Origin: Candidatus Bathycorpusculum sp.
Lineage (GTDB): Archaea; Thermoproteota; Bathyarchaeia; Bathyarchaeales; Bathycorpusculaceae
NCBI GenBank assembly: GCA_009779045.1
Contig: WREZ01000061.1
Span: forward strand, 1 to 7,288
Direction of reading: 5' to 3'
DNA length: 7,288 nt
The notes under the pieces are model-generated. The model saw only the letters and a list, made by a program, of their open reading frames with translations. It had not been told where the DNA came from and searched no databases. Shown here one piece after another: positions 1-5,365 of the stretch. Made by a program: the position numbers and the translations under genes. How positions within the stretch are numbered: position 1 is the stretch's first letter; every line of letters begins with the position of its first letter.

Positions 1-24
1 TAAAACCTGATAAATAACCATCTC

Positions 25-40
25 AAGAAATTTATACTTA
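25..40 (+). promoter_or_regulatory. Archaeal BRE/TATA-like promoter of a miniature transcription unit
   Basis: A purine-rich element AAGAAA (25-30) directly precedes TTTATACTTA (31-40), the arrangement of an archaeal BRE and TATA box. Initiation would be expected about 25 bases downstream, near base 60. It points toward the strong ribosome-binding site at 119-130. The only reading frame it serves is an 8-codon ORF. The call rests on consensus resemblance alone. Confidence 0.4.
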
Positions 41-102
41 TTTAACCGAACGCAATGATCCTATACTGACGCTGATGACGCTAATTACACTGTTTCTCTG
101 TT

Positions 103-113
103 AAAAGAAAAAT
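103..113 (-). terminator. T-run, probable end of the acetyltransferase transcript
   Basis: Read on the minus strand this is ATTTTTCTTTT, about 40 bases past the stop codon of the acetyltransferase gene. Archaeal RNA polymerase commonly stops at T-runs without a hairpin. No stem is obvious here. Confidence 0.35.
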
Positions 114-134
114 AGGCAGGTGAGGAGGAGTTTA

Positions 135-161
135 ATGGCTAAATGCATATTTTCATTTTAG
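135..161 (+). CDS. 8-codon micro-ORF behind a very strong Shine-Dalgarno site
   Basis: An ATG at 135 starts MAKCIFSF and stops at TAG 159-161. It is preceded by GGTGAGGAGGAG (119-130), which contains two overlapping good complements of the 16S rRNA tail, 4 bases before the ATG. A TATA-like box lies at 31-40, and a plus-strand T-rich stretch (about 149-159) could end the transcript. Together these would give an RNA of roughly 100 bases. The ORF overlaps the 3' end of the acetyltransferase gene on the other strand by 9 bases. It could be a leader peptide, a small RNA with a fortuitous ORF, or the 5' stub of a gene whose body was lost. I recognise no family, and nothing shows that the peptide is made. 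Confidence 0.3.
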   Translation: MAKCIFSF

Positions 162-575
162 TAGCCATTGCGACATACCTGCTCCGTATGTGTCATCGGG
201 TCGTTTAATGAATCCAAGTTTTTCATAAAAACCCTCTTTATCCTTAGCAGACATAAGCATAACAAGTACATGTTCACCGTCTGCCATATTGGTTTTTAGA
301 TATGTTAATGCTTTTTCGATCATAGTTTTGCCGATGCCATGGTCTTGATATTCTGGCAACACGATCACGTCAACAAGCACTGCAATATACGCGCCGTCAA
401 AAATAAGTCGTGTCATTCCAACGGTTTTATCATTTCTTTTCGCAACGATAAGAAAGCCATAGTTTTTCAATGCTGTTTCGGCCTGTCGTTGTGAAATGGT
501 CTTAAAGTCTACAGCGTTTCTTAATTCAATGTAATCGCTAACTGATATGTGATCTGTGAATTCAATGTTATTCAT
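153..575 (-). CDS. GNAT-family N-acetyltransferase
   Basis: This is a 140-residue single-domain GNAT protein that would move an acetyl group from acetyl-CoA to an amine; the acceptor cannot be read from the sequence. The acetyl-CoA pyrophosphate-binding motif Q/R-x-x-G-x-G/A is Q77-D-H-G-I-G82, after the beta strand ending VDVIVLPEY. The late motif FYEKLGF (116-122) and the ending RPDDTYGAGMSQW are characteristic of a widespread bacterial and archaeal GNAT subgroup. The length is normal. I start at the ATG at 575, preceded by GAGATG 4 bases upstream, rather than at the in-frame TTG at 587. Its codons are mixed (CGA for Arg, GTG and CTT both used), unlike the C/A-ending style of the hdr genes and the T/G-ending style of the PHP gene, so acquisition from another lineage is plausible. 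It stands alone on its strand. Confidence 0.9.
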   Translation of the reverse strand: MNNIEFTDHISVSDYIELRNAVDFKTISQRQAETALKNYGFLIVAKRNDKTVGMTRLIFDGAYIAVLVDVIVLPEYQDHGIGKTMIEKALTYLKTNMADGEHVLVMLMSAKDKEGFYEKLGFIKRPDDTYGAGMSQWLLK

Positions 576-858
576 AGGGCATCTCAATAAGTAAAACTAC
601 TTAACCGTTTTTAGGTGTTCTTCTTAGTTTTGTCGAGGTGATGGTTTTGATGGGTTAAATATGAACAGTTTTGGGTTAATAAAAAGTCTCGTTTATGTTG
701 TTTAGGGGAAAAGGGTTCTATATGGATGATTTCTCTACGGTCTGTTGATGCACTTTTCTCCAGGCTTGTAATAACATATGTATCATTTGTTTTGTTCAAT
801 TTGCCGAGTTTCGTCCAAACAGCTAAATCTTAGTAGTTTATTTAACTATGTGATCAAC
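576..858. other. Intergenic stretch without a convincing gene
   Basis: Bases 601-660 are 75% G+T on the plus strand, an extreme strand bias for a non-coding segment. A minus-strand open frame (611-799) has only a TTG start with no Shine-Dalgarno, and I do not call it a gene. TTTATTTAAC at 838-847 could be a TATA-like box in either direction. If the doubtful ORF at 859 is not real, the gene-free stretch runs from 576 to 1185. Confidence 0.4.
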
Positions 859-1065
859 ATGGGTAGATGTACTAAGACTATTGGTGAGCGTAGACTTGGT
901 AGAACTATCTACAAACTTAACAATAGTGTAGAATTTAGTACCAAGGAATGCCACGCCCAAGTTTCAGAAACAAACACAAAACAAAAAATTCAAGCTGAAC
1001 AAGGCTACACCGACAATTCCCCCATACAGAATTTACGCGACCCTAAAAATCATAAACAGCAATAA
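859..1065 (+). CDS. Doubtful small hydrophilic protein, unrecognised
   Basis: This ATG-started frame encodes 68 residues beginning MGRCTKTIGERRLGRT and ending PKNHKQQ. GTGAT (850-854) lies 4 bases before the ATG and is a fair partial Shine-Dalgarno. A longer version from the ATG at 778 adds 27 Cys/Leu/Ser-rich residues that look non-coding, so I prefer 859. The product is basic and hydrophilic, has two Cys residues (4 and 31), and shows no membrane segment or known motif. Its codons move from T-ending in the first third to C/A-ending in the last third, as in hdrC, which mildly favours a real gene. It lies 120 bases upstream of hdrC on the same strand. It may equally be a chance frame or a remnant. 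Confidence 0.3.
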   Translation: MGRCTKTIGERRLGRTIYKLNNSVEFSTKECHAQVSETNTKQKIQAEQGYTDNSPIQNLRDPKNHKQQ

Positions 1066-1175
1066 CATAAATTTTGACTCTACAATTCTTTTAACTTTTT
1101 AATTAATTACATTTATTTACTTTGCTTACTCTACTAAATTACCTCTTAAAACATCATTTACGTTAACTACTGCTT

Positions 1176-1181
1176 GGGTGA
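1176..1181 (+). promoter_or_regulatory. Shine-Dalgarno that sets the hdrC start
   Basis: GGGTGA matches the archaeal 16S rRNA tail and ends 4 bases before the ATG at 1186. It decides against the upstream in-frame TTG at 1174, which would place the site inside the coding region. Confidence 0.75.
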
Positions 1182-1185
1182 ATTT

Positions 1186-1761
1186 ATGACTGAGACGCCT
1201 GATACTTCATTTCAATCTTCTTCCGTGAACCAGTCGATAAAAGCTTCTGAAATAGATCCCAAGTTTAAATATGAACTTGCAAAATTGGCTGGCAGCGAAA
1301 AAATCCTCAGATGCTTTCAATGCGGCACCTGCACAAGCGATTGCCCAATTGCTCGCTACAGCGATAATTACCGGCCCAGAACTCTAATTCACATGGCAAC
1401 CCTTGGACTAAAAGATCGCGTACTAAATAGCGATACCTTATGGTTATGTGCTGCCTGCTTTACGTGTACTGATCGATGCCCCCAAGACATCGAAGTAGCT
1501 AGCATAATTCGCGTTTTCCGCAACTTGGCCATAGAAAACGGTTACATACCCCAAGTATTCAAAGACCAAATTGCCGCAGTTCTTAACTCTGGATACGCTT
1601 ACAAAATCCCTGAATTACGCATAAAAAAACGTGAAACCCAGGGCTTACCACCCCTACCCAATTGTAACACAGAAAACCTCCACAAAATCCTAAAAAACAC
1701 AAAAATCTCCAAAAAACTCCAAACCCCAAACGGAGAAACCCAAAATGGCACACAACAATAA
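1186..1761 (+). CDS. hdrC: Heterodisulfide reductase subunit C (HdrC), 2x[4Fe-4S] electron-transfer protein
   Basis: HdrC is the small iron-sulfur subunit of soluble HdrABC; it carries electrons from the flavin subunit HdrA to HdrB. This 191-residue protein has the two expected ferredoxin motifs: C43-x2-C46-x2-C49-x3-C53-P, in a segment reading CFQCGTCTSDCP, and C88-x2-C91-x2-C94-x3-C98-P. The segment between them (RPRTLIHMATLGLKDRVL) and the helix after the second motif are typical of HdrC. The length is as in methanogens. The last 40 or so residues form a Lys/Asn/Thr/Gln-rich tail of low complexity that is probably not part of the core fold. The start is fixed by the GGGTGA site. Its 3' end overlaps hdrB by 17 bases, so the two are one transcription unit and probably translationally coupled. 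The upstream spacer has several A/T-rich TATA candidates (about 1091-1120 and 1145-1150) that I cannot rank. Confidence 0.95.
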   Translation: MTETPDTSFQSSSVNQSIKASEIDPKFKYELAKLAGSEKILRCFQCGTCTSDCPIARYSDNYRPRTLIHMATLGLKDRVLNSDTLWLCAACFTCTDRCPQDIEVASIIRVFRNLAIENGYIPQVFKDQIAAVLNSGYAYKIPELRIKKRETQGLPPLPNCNTENLHKILKNTKISKKLQTPNGETQNGTQQ

Positions 1762-2635
1762 ATACCTAATTTTCTTAGGATGCGCCATACCCTATAGAGT
1801 CTCCAGCTATGAAATTTCTTCACGAAAAATCCTCACACAACTAGGAATAGAACTAATCGAAATGCCCGAATTCAACTGCTGCGGCCTACCACTTGACCCC
1901 ATTAGCCACGAAACAATGCTCATATTAGCCGCAAAAAATCTAGCACACGCCGAACAACAAAACTTTAACATCCTAACACTATGCACAGGATGCGCTAGCA
2001 CACTTAAAAAAGTCAACAAACTCTTAAAAGAAGACAACAAATTACGACAACAAATTAATGAACAACTAAAAGAAGCAAATTTAGAATTCAAAGGCAACAT
2101 CGAAATTAAACATCTTTTACAATTTTTAAAAGAAGACATTGGTATAGACAAAATCAAGGCAGCTATTACTAAACCGTTAACAGACCTCAAAGTTGCCGAA
2201 CACAATGGATGTCACCTTTTACGCCCTAAACAATACAACAACTTTGATAACCCAGAAAACCCTCAAACACTAAAAATGCTCATCGAAGCAACCGGCGCCA
2301 CATGCATAGACTATGTAGACAAAACAGAATGCTGTGGTGCACCAAGCGTCGGCATTAACGACAAAATTGCACTACAACTTGCAAGAGACAAACTAAACCA
2401 CATAAAAGACGCCCACGCCCAAGCACTAATAACTGTCTGCCCCTTTTGCCATATAATGTATGACACCAACGAACTCCGCATAGAAAAACTCTACAACGAA
2501 ACATACAACATCCCCATACTACACTACCCACAACTATTAGGCTTAGCCATAGGCATAAAACCAGAAGAGTTAGCCTTCAACGACCTAAGAGTCGACCCAA
2601 AAAAACTATTAGAACAACTCACAAAACTTACATAA
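1745..2635 (+). CDS. hdrB: Heterodisulfide reductase subunit B (HdrB), catalytic noncubane [4Fe-4S] subunit
   Basis: HdrB is the catalytic subunit that reduces a heterodisulfide (CoM-S-S-CoB in methanogens) on two noncubane [4Fe-4S] clusters. The 296 residues carry two complete CCG domains. The first has C13, C45-C46-G and C80-x2-C83; the second has C156, C196-C197-G and C232-x2-C235. All ten cluster cysteines of the archetypal enzyme are therefore present with family spacing, and the protein should be active. The N-terminal FLGCAIPYR and ECCGAPSVG segments are hallmark HdrB sequence. GGAG (1732-1735) lies 9 bases before the ATG, inside hdrC. HdrA is not adjacent; in several methanogens hdrCB also sit apart from hdrA. 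The physiological substrate is unknown here because the window holds no methanogenesis gene. Membrane-type HdrD is a fusion with HdrC-like domains, which this is not. Confidence 0.95.
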   Translation: MAHNNKYLIFLGCAIPYRVSSYEISSRKILTQLGIELIEMPEFNCCGLPLDPISHETMLILAAKNLAHAEQQNFNILTLCTGCASTLKKVNKLLKEDNKLRQQINEQLKEANLEFKGNIEIKHLLQFLKEDIGIDKIKAAITKPLTDLKVAEHNGCHLLRPKQYNNFDNPENPQTLKMLIEATGATCIDYVDKTECCGAPSVGINDKIALQLARDKLNHIKDAHAQALITVCPFCHIMYDTNELRIEKLYNETYNIPILHYPQLLGLAIGIKPEELAFNDLRVDPKKLLEQLTKLT

Positions 2636-2644
2636 ACACCCAAT

Positions 2645-2650
2645 CAAAAA
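2645..2650 (-). terminator. Short T-run after the PHP gene
   Basis: On the minus strand TGTTTTTG follows the PHP stop codon by about 16 bases, in the 30-base gap between the convergent hdrB and PHP genes. The same gap holds a 10-base palindrome TATTTAAATA (2653-2662). The site is weak and judged only by T content and position. Confidence 0.25.
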
Positions 2651-2665
2651 CATATTTAAATAAAG

Positions 2666-3343
2666 TTAACCTAATTCTGAAGCGGTCTTTTTAACCATAC
2701 GCTTTAACCTCTGAATTTGCTGCTGCACATTAAGCACAATAGGCACTTGCCGACCACAGGCTTTACACTGCCCCGCAACAATAGCTTTGACAACCGCATC
2801 AACACTTGCTTCATTAGCATCAATAATTGTATAGCCATAACCAATTTGAGGACCATAATGCGCATCAGTACCTCCCACCTGAGAGAGCTTAAACTTTTCC
2901 GCAGCCTCCCTGGCCTTCTTAACACTATCCCCAAACGGAACCGCCCGCGCATTAATCACCTCTATAGCATCAAAAACATCACAAACCGCATTCCTTAAAC
3001 AACCTTTAAAATAAACATATGGATGACACGCAACCGCCACCCCACCCGCGTTATGAATACGCTCTACCGTTTCAATAGCAGATAAACCCCGCGGAATACA
3101 CTCTTTAACATTTAATGCAACAATATGGCCTTCCCTACTAGAAACCTCCATACCTGGAACCACCAAAAAATCCTTAACCTCTCTGGCAATTTTAATTGCC
3201 CCATCCAAATAATTATGATCAGTCACTGCAACAGCATTAAGACAATTTTTCTTAGCATAATATATGAGCTCTTTTGGAGTAATCAAAGAATCACTTGAAT
3301 ATGTCGTATGTACATGAAGGTCAACGCGAATTTGAATTGTCAT
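2666..3343 (-). CDS. PHP-domain metal-dependent phosphoesterase
   Basis: This is a 225-residue stand-alone PHP (polymerase and histidinol phosphatase) protein, a trinuclear-metal phosphoesterase fold. Visible metal ligands in order are D8-L-H10-V-H12 in the first motif, T41-D-H43 in the second, E66 in GMEVSS, H73 in EGHI, H107-P, and D160-A-H162 in GGTDAH. All the canonical positions are filled, so it should be catalytic. The substrate is unknown; relatives include histidinol-phosphatase-like and nucleotide or oligonucleotide phosphatases. A C-terminal Q-C193-K-A-C196-G pair after the barrel could bind metal or form a disulfide. I start at the ATG at 3343 rather than the TTG at 3361 because an AGGG lies just upstream. 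The whole gene uses T/G-ending codons, opposite to its neighbour hdrB. It lies downstream of metG on the same strand, across 190 bases containing inverted repeats, so it is probably not co-transcribed. Confidence 0.9.
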   Translation of the reverse strand: MTIQIRVDLHVHTTYSSDSLITPKELIYYAKKNCLNAVAVTDHNYLDGAIKIAREVKDFLVVPGMEVSSREGHIVALNVKECIPRGLSAIETVERIHNAGGVAVACHPYVYFKGCLRNAVCDVFDAIEVINARAVPFGDSVKKAREAAEKFKLSQVGGTDAHYGPQIGYGYTIIDANEASVDAVVKAIVAGQCKACGRQVPIVLNVQQQIQRLKRMVKKTASELG

Positions 3344-3410
3344 CTGTAACCCTACTTTCAAACATTTACCGTTTAATATCTGTATTGTCTATGCTATAGC
3401 TACTCCTGTT

Positions 3411-3440
3411 TGTTATTTAGAAAATACTAGATAAATAACA
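3411..3440. repeat. Inverted repeat, 9-bp perfect arms with a 12-base loop
   Basis: TGTTATTTA (3411-3419) is exactly complementary to TAAATAACA (3432-3440). It lies about 70 bases upstream of the PHP start and 94 bases past the metG stop codon. It could be an operator for the PHP gene or part of metG 3' end processing. The A/T-rich arms make a stable RNA hairpin unlikely. Confidence 0.5.
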
Positions 3441-3457
3441 TTTGACACAGCATGGCA

Positions 3458-3494
3458 CCCTGTTAAGAGTGGTATTTTATGTTCTGTAACAGGG
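3458..3494. repeat. Inverted repeat, 8-bp perfect arms with a 21-base loop
   Basis: CCCTGTTA (3458-3465) pairs with TAACAGGG (3487-3494). It lies 40-76 bases beyond the metG stop codon and its arms contain four G/C pairs, so an RNA hairpin in the metG 3' untranslated region is possible. A third, nearly continuous palindrome, TATTTTAGATAAAATA (3497-3512), follows immediately. Confidence 0.5.
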
Positions 3495-3533
3495 CTTATT
3501 TTAGATAAAATATGATGGTAGAATGTTGTGGAT

Positions 3534-5237
3534 TTATTTTGGTATGGTGCCAAGTTTTGTGCGAATTTCTAATAGTTGTTCGTCTAGTTTGTTTTCGTCG
3601 GGTTCGATTTTATGGAAGAGCGGGGTGGGTTTGGTGATTTTATGTCCTGGTTCAATGGGTGTGGTTGCTTGGTTCCAGGTGTAGTTGTTTTCGGGTAGTT
3701 GTAGTGTTTGCCATATTTGTTCTGCTGTTTGTGGTATAAATGGTATTGATACAACAGTTGCGGCTTTGACAATTTGTGTGGCTACATAAAATATGGTGCC
3801 TGCTTTTTCTTTGTCTGTTTTCATTAGGTTCCAGGGTTCTTTGGTGTTTAGGTATTGATTTCCTATTCTGCTTATGCTGATAAATGTGTTAGCCGCGGAT
3901 TGTAGCCATCCGGCTTCAATTTCTTTAGCTGCTTGTTCTACTTTTTCTTTAACTGTGTCAAGTACTGCTTGATCATCTGTTTCAAGTTTAGTGGGTGCTG
4001 GTATGGTGTTGTCAAATTTGTTTGTTATGAATGTTAGTGTACGGTGTATAAAATTGCCAAAGGTGTCATTTAGGTCTGCGTTTATTTTGTCTGTAAACGT
4101 GTTCCAAGTAAAGTTGGTATCTTTGCTTTCAGGTCGGGTTGCTATTAGAAAGAATCGCCAGTAATCTATGGGGAACATTTCTATGGCTTCATCTATCCAT
4201 ATTCCTATACGTTGGCTTTTTGAGGCTTTTTGACCGTGGAATTGTAGAAATTCCGTTGCTGAAACATTCCATGGTAAATTATAGCCTTGACCTGAGGCTA
4301 AAAGTAATGCAGGCAAAATGATGGTGTGGAAGGGGATGTTATCTTTTCCTACGAAATAGAGCGTTTTAGTTTGACTATTTAACCAGTAGTCTTTCCATTT
4401 CTCCGGTTGCCCCACACGTTGTGACTGCTCTATAACAGCGGATATATAACCTAATACGGCATCTACCCATACATAGATGGTTTTACCTTCTGCACCCTTA
4501 AACGGTGCCGGTATACCCCAGCTAACATCTCGAGTAACTGCTCTGGGCTTTAAACCTTCTTTAATCCAGTTTAAACTAAAACTTTTCACATTAGCGGGCA
4601 ACTGTTGATTAGTTCTAATATATTCACTTAAAGGCTCCGATAGCTTGGAGAGATCAATATACCAATGCCTTGTTGTTTTTACAATAGGCTTATTTTTACA
4701 AATTATACAATATGGCTCCACAAGGCCGGTAGGCTCTAAAAGCTTCCCACATAAATCACATTGATCTCCTCTAGCTTTTTCCGCGCCACAATAGGGACAT
4801 TTCCCTTCTACAAAACGATCTGGCAGAAAACGTTGATCATGCTCACAGTAGAGCATCTGCGTTTCCTGTTCAAAAATATACCCATTTCGCTGAATATCTA
4901 AAAGAGTCTTCTGAACAAACTCTTTATGCACAGGACTCTCCGTAAAAGTATAATTATCATACGAAGCTCCCCACCTCTTAAACAGCTCCGAAACCCTCGC
5001 ATGATTTCTCTCCGTTAACTCCTTAGGCGATATACCCTGCTTTAACGCCTCCACCTCAATAGGCGTACCATGCTCATCTGAACCACTAACAAATAACACC
5101 TCATCACCCTTCAAACGATAATAACGCGCAGTAACATCAGCAGACAAAACAGAACCCACTAGATTTCCAAGATGAGGCGTCACATTAATGTAAGGCCAAG
5201 CGGAAGTAACCAAAACTCTATCCGGCAAATTAAACAC
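3534..5237 (-). CDS. metG: Methionyl-tRNA synthetase, archaeal type, catalytic and anticodon-binding domains only
   Basis: This class I synthetase joins methionine to tRNA-Met in the cytoplasm. Seen over 567 residues: the class I signature P21-H-L-G-N25 in a PHLGN context as in archaeal and eukaryotic enzymes; SGSDEHG (51-57); a connective-peptide zinc region with C147-x2-C150 and C160-x2-C163, plus C131 and C177-x2-C180 for a probable second knuckle; the methionine-pocket strand YVWVDAVLGYIS; the KMSKS-type loop K337-A-S-K-S341; and the anticodon-binding helix bundle with E467-P-W469. It ends at the anticodon domain and lacks the C-terminal EMAPII-like tRNA-binding/dimerisation domain found in longer homologues. 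The start is either GTG 5237 or in-frame TTG 5228. The TTG has the better Shine-Dalgarno (GGAG, 8 bases away, overlapping the GTG); I keep the GTG by codon preference. The 5' third uses T/G-ending codons and the 3' third C/A-ending ones. Confidence 0.97.
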   Translation of the reverse strand: MFNLPDRVLVTSAWPYINVTPHLGNLVGSVLSADVTARYYRLKGDEVLFVSGSDEHGTPIEVEALKQGISPKELTERNHARVSELFKRWGASYDNYTFTESPVHKEFVQKTLLDIQRNGYIFEQETQMLYCEHDQRFLPDRFVEGKCPYCGAEKARGDQCDLCGKLLEPTGLVEPYCIICKNKPIVKTTRHWYIDLSKLSEPLSEYIRTNQQLPANVKSFSLNWIKEGLKPRAVTRDVSWGIPAPFKGAEGKTIYVWVDAVLGYISAVIEQSQRVGQPEKWKDYWLNSQTKTLYFVGKDNIPFHTIILPALLLASGQGYNLPWNVSATEFLQFHGQKASKSQRIGIWIDEAIEMFPIDYWRFFLIATRPESKDTNFTWNTFTDKINADLNDTFGNFIHRTLTFITNKFDNTIPAPTKLETDDQAVLDTVKEKVEQAAKEIEAGWLQSAANTFISISRIGNQYLNTKEPWNLMKTDKEKAGTIFYVATQIVKAATVVSIPFIPQTAEQIWQTLQLPENNYTWNQATTPIEPGHKITKPTPLFHKIEPDENKLDEQLLEIRTKLGTIPK

Positions 5238-5260
5238 TCCAATAACCTATAAACACCCCT

Positions 5261-5272
5261 TAATATTAAAAT
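5261..5272 (-). promoter_or_regulatory. TATA-like box upstream of metG
   Basis: On the minus strand this reads TTTAATATTA with a preceding T/A flank. Initiation 22-28 bases downstream would fall at about 5238-5242, almost at the GTG, leaving either a near-leaderless GTG start or a very short leader holding GGAG for the TTG start. Confidence 0.35.
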
Positions 5273-5318
5273 TACCACCAAACAAAAACCAACTTAACAT
5301 AAACACCCAATTAGCAAG

Positions 5319-5328
5319 ACTTAAAATA
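5319..5328 (+). promoter_or_regulatory. TATA-like box upstream of the zinc-ribbon gene
   Basis: GACTTAAAAT lies about 40 bases before the ATG at 5366. Initiation about 25 bases downstream would give a leader of about 18 bases containing the AAGGTGA site (5354-5360). It and the metG box share the 128-base divergent spacer. Confidence 0.4.
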
Positions 5329-5365
5329 GTCCAAAAACACCTCTTCTATACAAAAGGTGAAATTA

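Noticed and set aside
54..95. C/D-box-like sequence (CTGA next to CTGATGA)
   Set aside because: The boxes are in the wrong order and spacing for an archaeal C/D guide RNA, the C box lacks its purine, and no terminal D box follows at guide distance.
611..799. 62-residue minus-strand open frame ending in a Lys/Asn/Thr-rich tail
   Set aside because: Its only start is TTG, with no Shine-Dalgarno, and it has no motif. The frame is open mainly because this stretch is strongly G+T-biased on the plus strand.
778..858. N-terminal extension of the small ORF that I start at 859
   Set aside because: The ATG at 778 has no ribosome-binding site, and the added residues look like translated non-coding sequence.
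1807..2205. Long minus-strand open frame inside hdrB
   Set aside because: It is fully antisense to a gene with ten conserved cluster cysteines and has no motif; it is a shadow of A/C-ending codons.
2717..2998. Plus-strand open frame inside the PHP gene
   Set aside because: It is antisense to an intact PHP protein, with no Shine-Dalgarno and no recognisable motif.
3597..3612. GGGTTCGATTT resembling a tRNA T-arm
   Set aside because: It lies in the 3' coding part of metG, encoding ordinary residues, with no acceptor stem or D-arm around it.
5160..5180. HLGN in methionyl-tRNA synthetase as a broken HIGH motif
   Set aside because: PHLGN is the normal form in archaeal and eukaryotic methionyl-tRNA synthetases.
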